Below, one piece after another: positions 7,501-7,777 of a stretch of DNA of 7,777 nt. Every line of letters begins with the position of its first letter. Within the stretch, counting starts at the first letter, position 1. The stretch spans positions 1-7,777 of the forward strand of contig CANHJR010000046.1 in the NCBI GenBank assembly GCA_947461165.1, given 5' to 3'. Source of the stretch: Saprospirales bacterium. Its GTDB lineage: Bacteria > Bacteroidota > Bacteroidia > Chitinophagales > JADJOU01. Position numbers and translations under genes: made by a program. The notes below the pieces were generated by a model that did not search any database, was not told where the DNA came from, and worked only from the letters and a program-made list of their open reading frames with translations.

Positions 7501-7777
7501 AATTTGAATACGAGATAGTAAAAGGTTTTGAATTTTGAAAACCATTTGATGCGATGTTATTACTTGATTTTGTGCCACTGCAGAAGTATATATTATCCCA
7601 GCTATCGATAGCAAGGTTATTTTGAATCCATTCATCCTCATAGCTCGAGCCACCATAGTAGGTTGCCCAGATTCGAGTTCCGTTAGAGTCATATTTGGAG
7701 ATCATATTATCGATATTTCCCCCATAGGTCATCTGATGTCCTGCCGCAGCTACAAAGGTTGTCGATATCGTGCTACC
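4553..7777 (-). CDS. Large T9SS-secreted surface protein: SBBP-like propeller repeats, Cys-pair repeats, type B sorting domain (5' cut)
   Basis: The frame is open to base 7777 with no stop, so the ATG at 7730-7732 is internal and the true start lies beyond the window. Of the 1074 residues visible, numbering here runs from that Met. Residues 1-433, plus 15 upstream, form SBBP-like repeats with the phrase NGxRxWxTYYGG followed by DxxxNIYxxG and NGFxDT; Trp recurs at 22, 90, 164, 232, 296 and 375. Residues 446-881 hold nine repeats, each with two cysteines and ending in GCDS-like wording. Residues about 885-970 resemble an Ig/PKD-like domain (YIWSTGE, ATVGCEDSTT). Residues 974-1059 match the gliding-motility-associated C-terminal domain (VPTAFSPNGDRKNDD ... 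WDGTYKN ... GIYSYYIEY). The protein is therefore expected to cross the inner membrane by Sec and the outer membrane by the type IX system, and to be released or anchored at the surface. Adhesion is a likely role but is not shown. The promoter and signal peptide are outside the window. Confidence 0.9.
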   Translation of the reverse strand, partial: GSTISTTFVAAAGHQMTYGGNIDNMISKYDSNGTRIWATYYGGSSYEDEWIQNNLAIDSWDNIYFCSGTKSSNNIASNGFQNSKPFTISYSNYLLKLNKNGVRKWATYYFSGGSAAACAVDRDGNVYMAGATTHIRVASNGFKDTLTTGLDSFTVVNNQNSRYVDLYLVKFDSNGTRMWCTYYGDTGVENIKALVADDSNNVYLACVVFNSNKNVAFNSYQDTVLAGGSNGDHGLIVKFRPSGIPVWGTYITDVGGYSLTSMVLDKQNNIYFSGLSGINTNTISNNGFINSYSSNHTAFIGAIKNNSQPLWRTFYYTNSRPVFTNGGIIYGSNNSIISPVALSISKKGNLIVGSATNQTAIGYRGFKNTYQGGTCDGLVSKFTTSGQRLWTSYIGGSQVDYVSSVSVDKDENIYAYGGTYSSSGIALNGFQDTCYNCNLGGSFIAKISCPKKYDTLRILYCSNDSFYFKGRYLKLTGTYHDTLNNWEGCDSFVTLYLTVHNRDTTTIHDTICSGQLRLFKGILRMSSGIYRDTLTNHKGCDSFVQLHLIVKRTDSTHIYDTSCANLPKIFNGQSLTIAGIYRDTLTNGLGCDSHLFYHFVPRPIYQSSRTSAICQGDSLLFGSAYRKLAGIYRDTMKTNTGCDSIQIITLTTFKSDTTYQSQAICPGQTISFYSQVLTTAGTYTHRLINRRGCDSMIILSLSQKTTSNYAFSLSICPGQVISFHAIQIDRAGTYRDTLTNSQGCDSFVTLTVILRSAIYDTIRAKSCDGQTYRTYTQGGTYLETYKTAQGCDSFLTIILDYLPPRRDERLTHSKCGSYTYQSRTYTKTDSFIEIIKNALNCDSIVRKQVFYLTPQDPMTSATTVIPFCEEISYRGIIRRSSFQVIDTLRIQNPPYCDSAYQPYYYQQFSKPSVQIVLQSNDTVIKGEYVYLSAVGANQYIWSTGEKNQELALKLEDDVTIVTLRGWATVGCEDSTTIVVYTIEQPVLDVPTAFSPNGDRKNDDLIPNIKGQVQITSFDIYNRVGEKMYSYTPSSKGWDGTYKNTLAPLGIYSYYIEYEYLRRKFIKTGEFQLVR
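4556..4813 (-). other. Type B T9SS C-terminal sorting domain (within the surface protein)
   Basis: Residues 974-1059 begin with VPTAFSPNGDRKNDD, the hallmark opening of the gliding-motility-associated C-terminal domain. They continue through FDIYNRVGEKMY, WDGTYKN and LGIYSYYIEY to the final KTGEFQLVR. About 86 residues is the usual length. Type B domains direct passage through the outer-membrane translocon in Bacteroidota. The domain ends exactly at the stop codon, as required for a C-terminal signal. Confidence 0.9.
5090..6397 (-). repeat. Nine tandem Cys-pair protein repeats, ~153-base period
   Basis: The span runs from the first Cys codon of unit 1 to the last Cys codon of unit 9. Each unit follows the pattern C-G-Q ... 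AGTYRDTLTN..GCDS ... hydrophobic strand. The second cysteine of each unit falls at residues 474, 525, 576, 627, 678, 729, 776, 826 and 881. The first six are exactly 51 residues apart, and units 7-9 drift (47, 50, 55). The two cysteines of a unit are 28 residues apart in units 1-6 and 9, 24 in unit 7 and 26 in unit 8. At the DNA level the phrases CTATCGCAGCC and TCGCGATAGATGCCTGC recur with few changes. Similar GCDSxVTLxL repeats are known in Bacteroidota secreted proteins. A disulfide within each unit is likely but is inferred. Confidence 0.88.
6434..7777 (-). repeat. SBBP-like beta-propeller repeats of the surface protein (continues past the edge)
   Basis: Six complete repeats of about 64-79 residues are visible, each led by a W-x-T-Y/F-Y phrase (Trp at residues 22, 90, 164, 232, 296 and 375) and followed by a DxxxNIY-like strand and usually an NGF-like turn. 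A seventh repeat is cut by the window edge (STISTTFVAAAGHQMTYGG and onward). SBBP repeats are predicted to form beta-propeller blades; the total blade number cannot be known here. The repeat at Trp296 is the most divergent. This part of the gene is clearly more AT-rich than the cysteine-repeat part. Confidence 0.75.

Noticed and set aside
7730..7732. The ATG at 7730-7732 as the true start of the surface protein
   Set aside because: The frame continues open to the window edge, and the upstream residues (STISTTFVAAAGHQ) continue the repeat pattern. No signal peptide follows this Met, so it is internal.

Overview
The window looks like part of a Bacteroidota chromosome. Three things point that way: a large surface protein ending in a type B, gliding-motility-associated C-terminal sorting domain of the type IX secretion system; two promoters of the Bacteroidota form TTTG-N18-22-TAnnTTTG; and A-rich start regions without Shine-Dalgarno sequences. 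The genus cannot be read from the sequence. No RNA gene, insertion sequence, CRISPR array or phage gene was seen.

Plus strand, 1-4022: the C-terminal 281 residues of the DNA helicase RecG (cut by the left edge), then phosphoglycerate kinase (pgk), then a full-length ABC exporter half-transporter. pgk and the exporter each have their own Bacteroidota-type promoter, and the two promoter cores are nearly identical over about 19 bases. The exporter's promoter sits so close to its ATG that its mRNA may be leaderless. These are independent housekeeping or transport genes rather than a pathway.

Minus strand, 7777-4019: a very large secreted protein (1074 residues visible, N-terminus beyond the right edge), a 183-base AT-rich gap with three short inverted repeats, then a small ArsC/YfgD-family reductase. 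The reductase converges on the ABC exporter, and the two stop codons share one TTAA.

The surface protein is the most interesting object. Its N-terminal part has six complete SBBP-like, beta-propeller-type repeats and one cut repeat. It is followed by nine cysteine-paired repeats (the first six with an exact 51-residue period), an Ig/PKD-like segment and the sorting domain. Base composition changes sharply where the propeller part meets the cysteine repeats, which suggests a modular origin. I see no convincing evidence of a wholly new multi-gene system; the rest of the window is ordinary.
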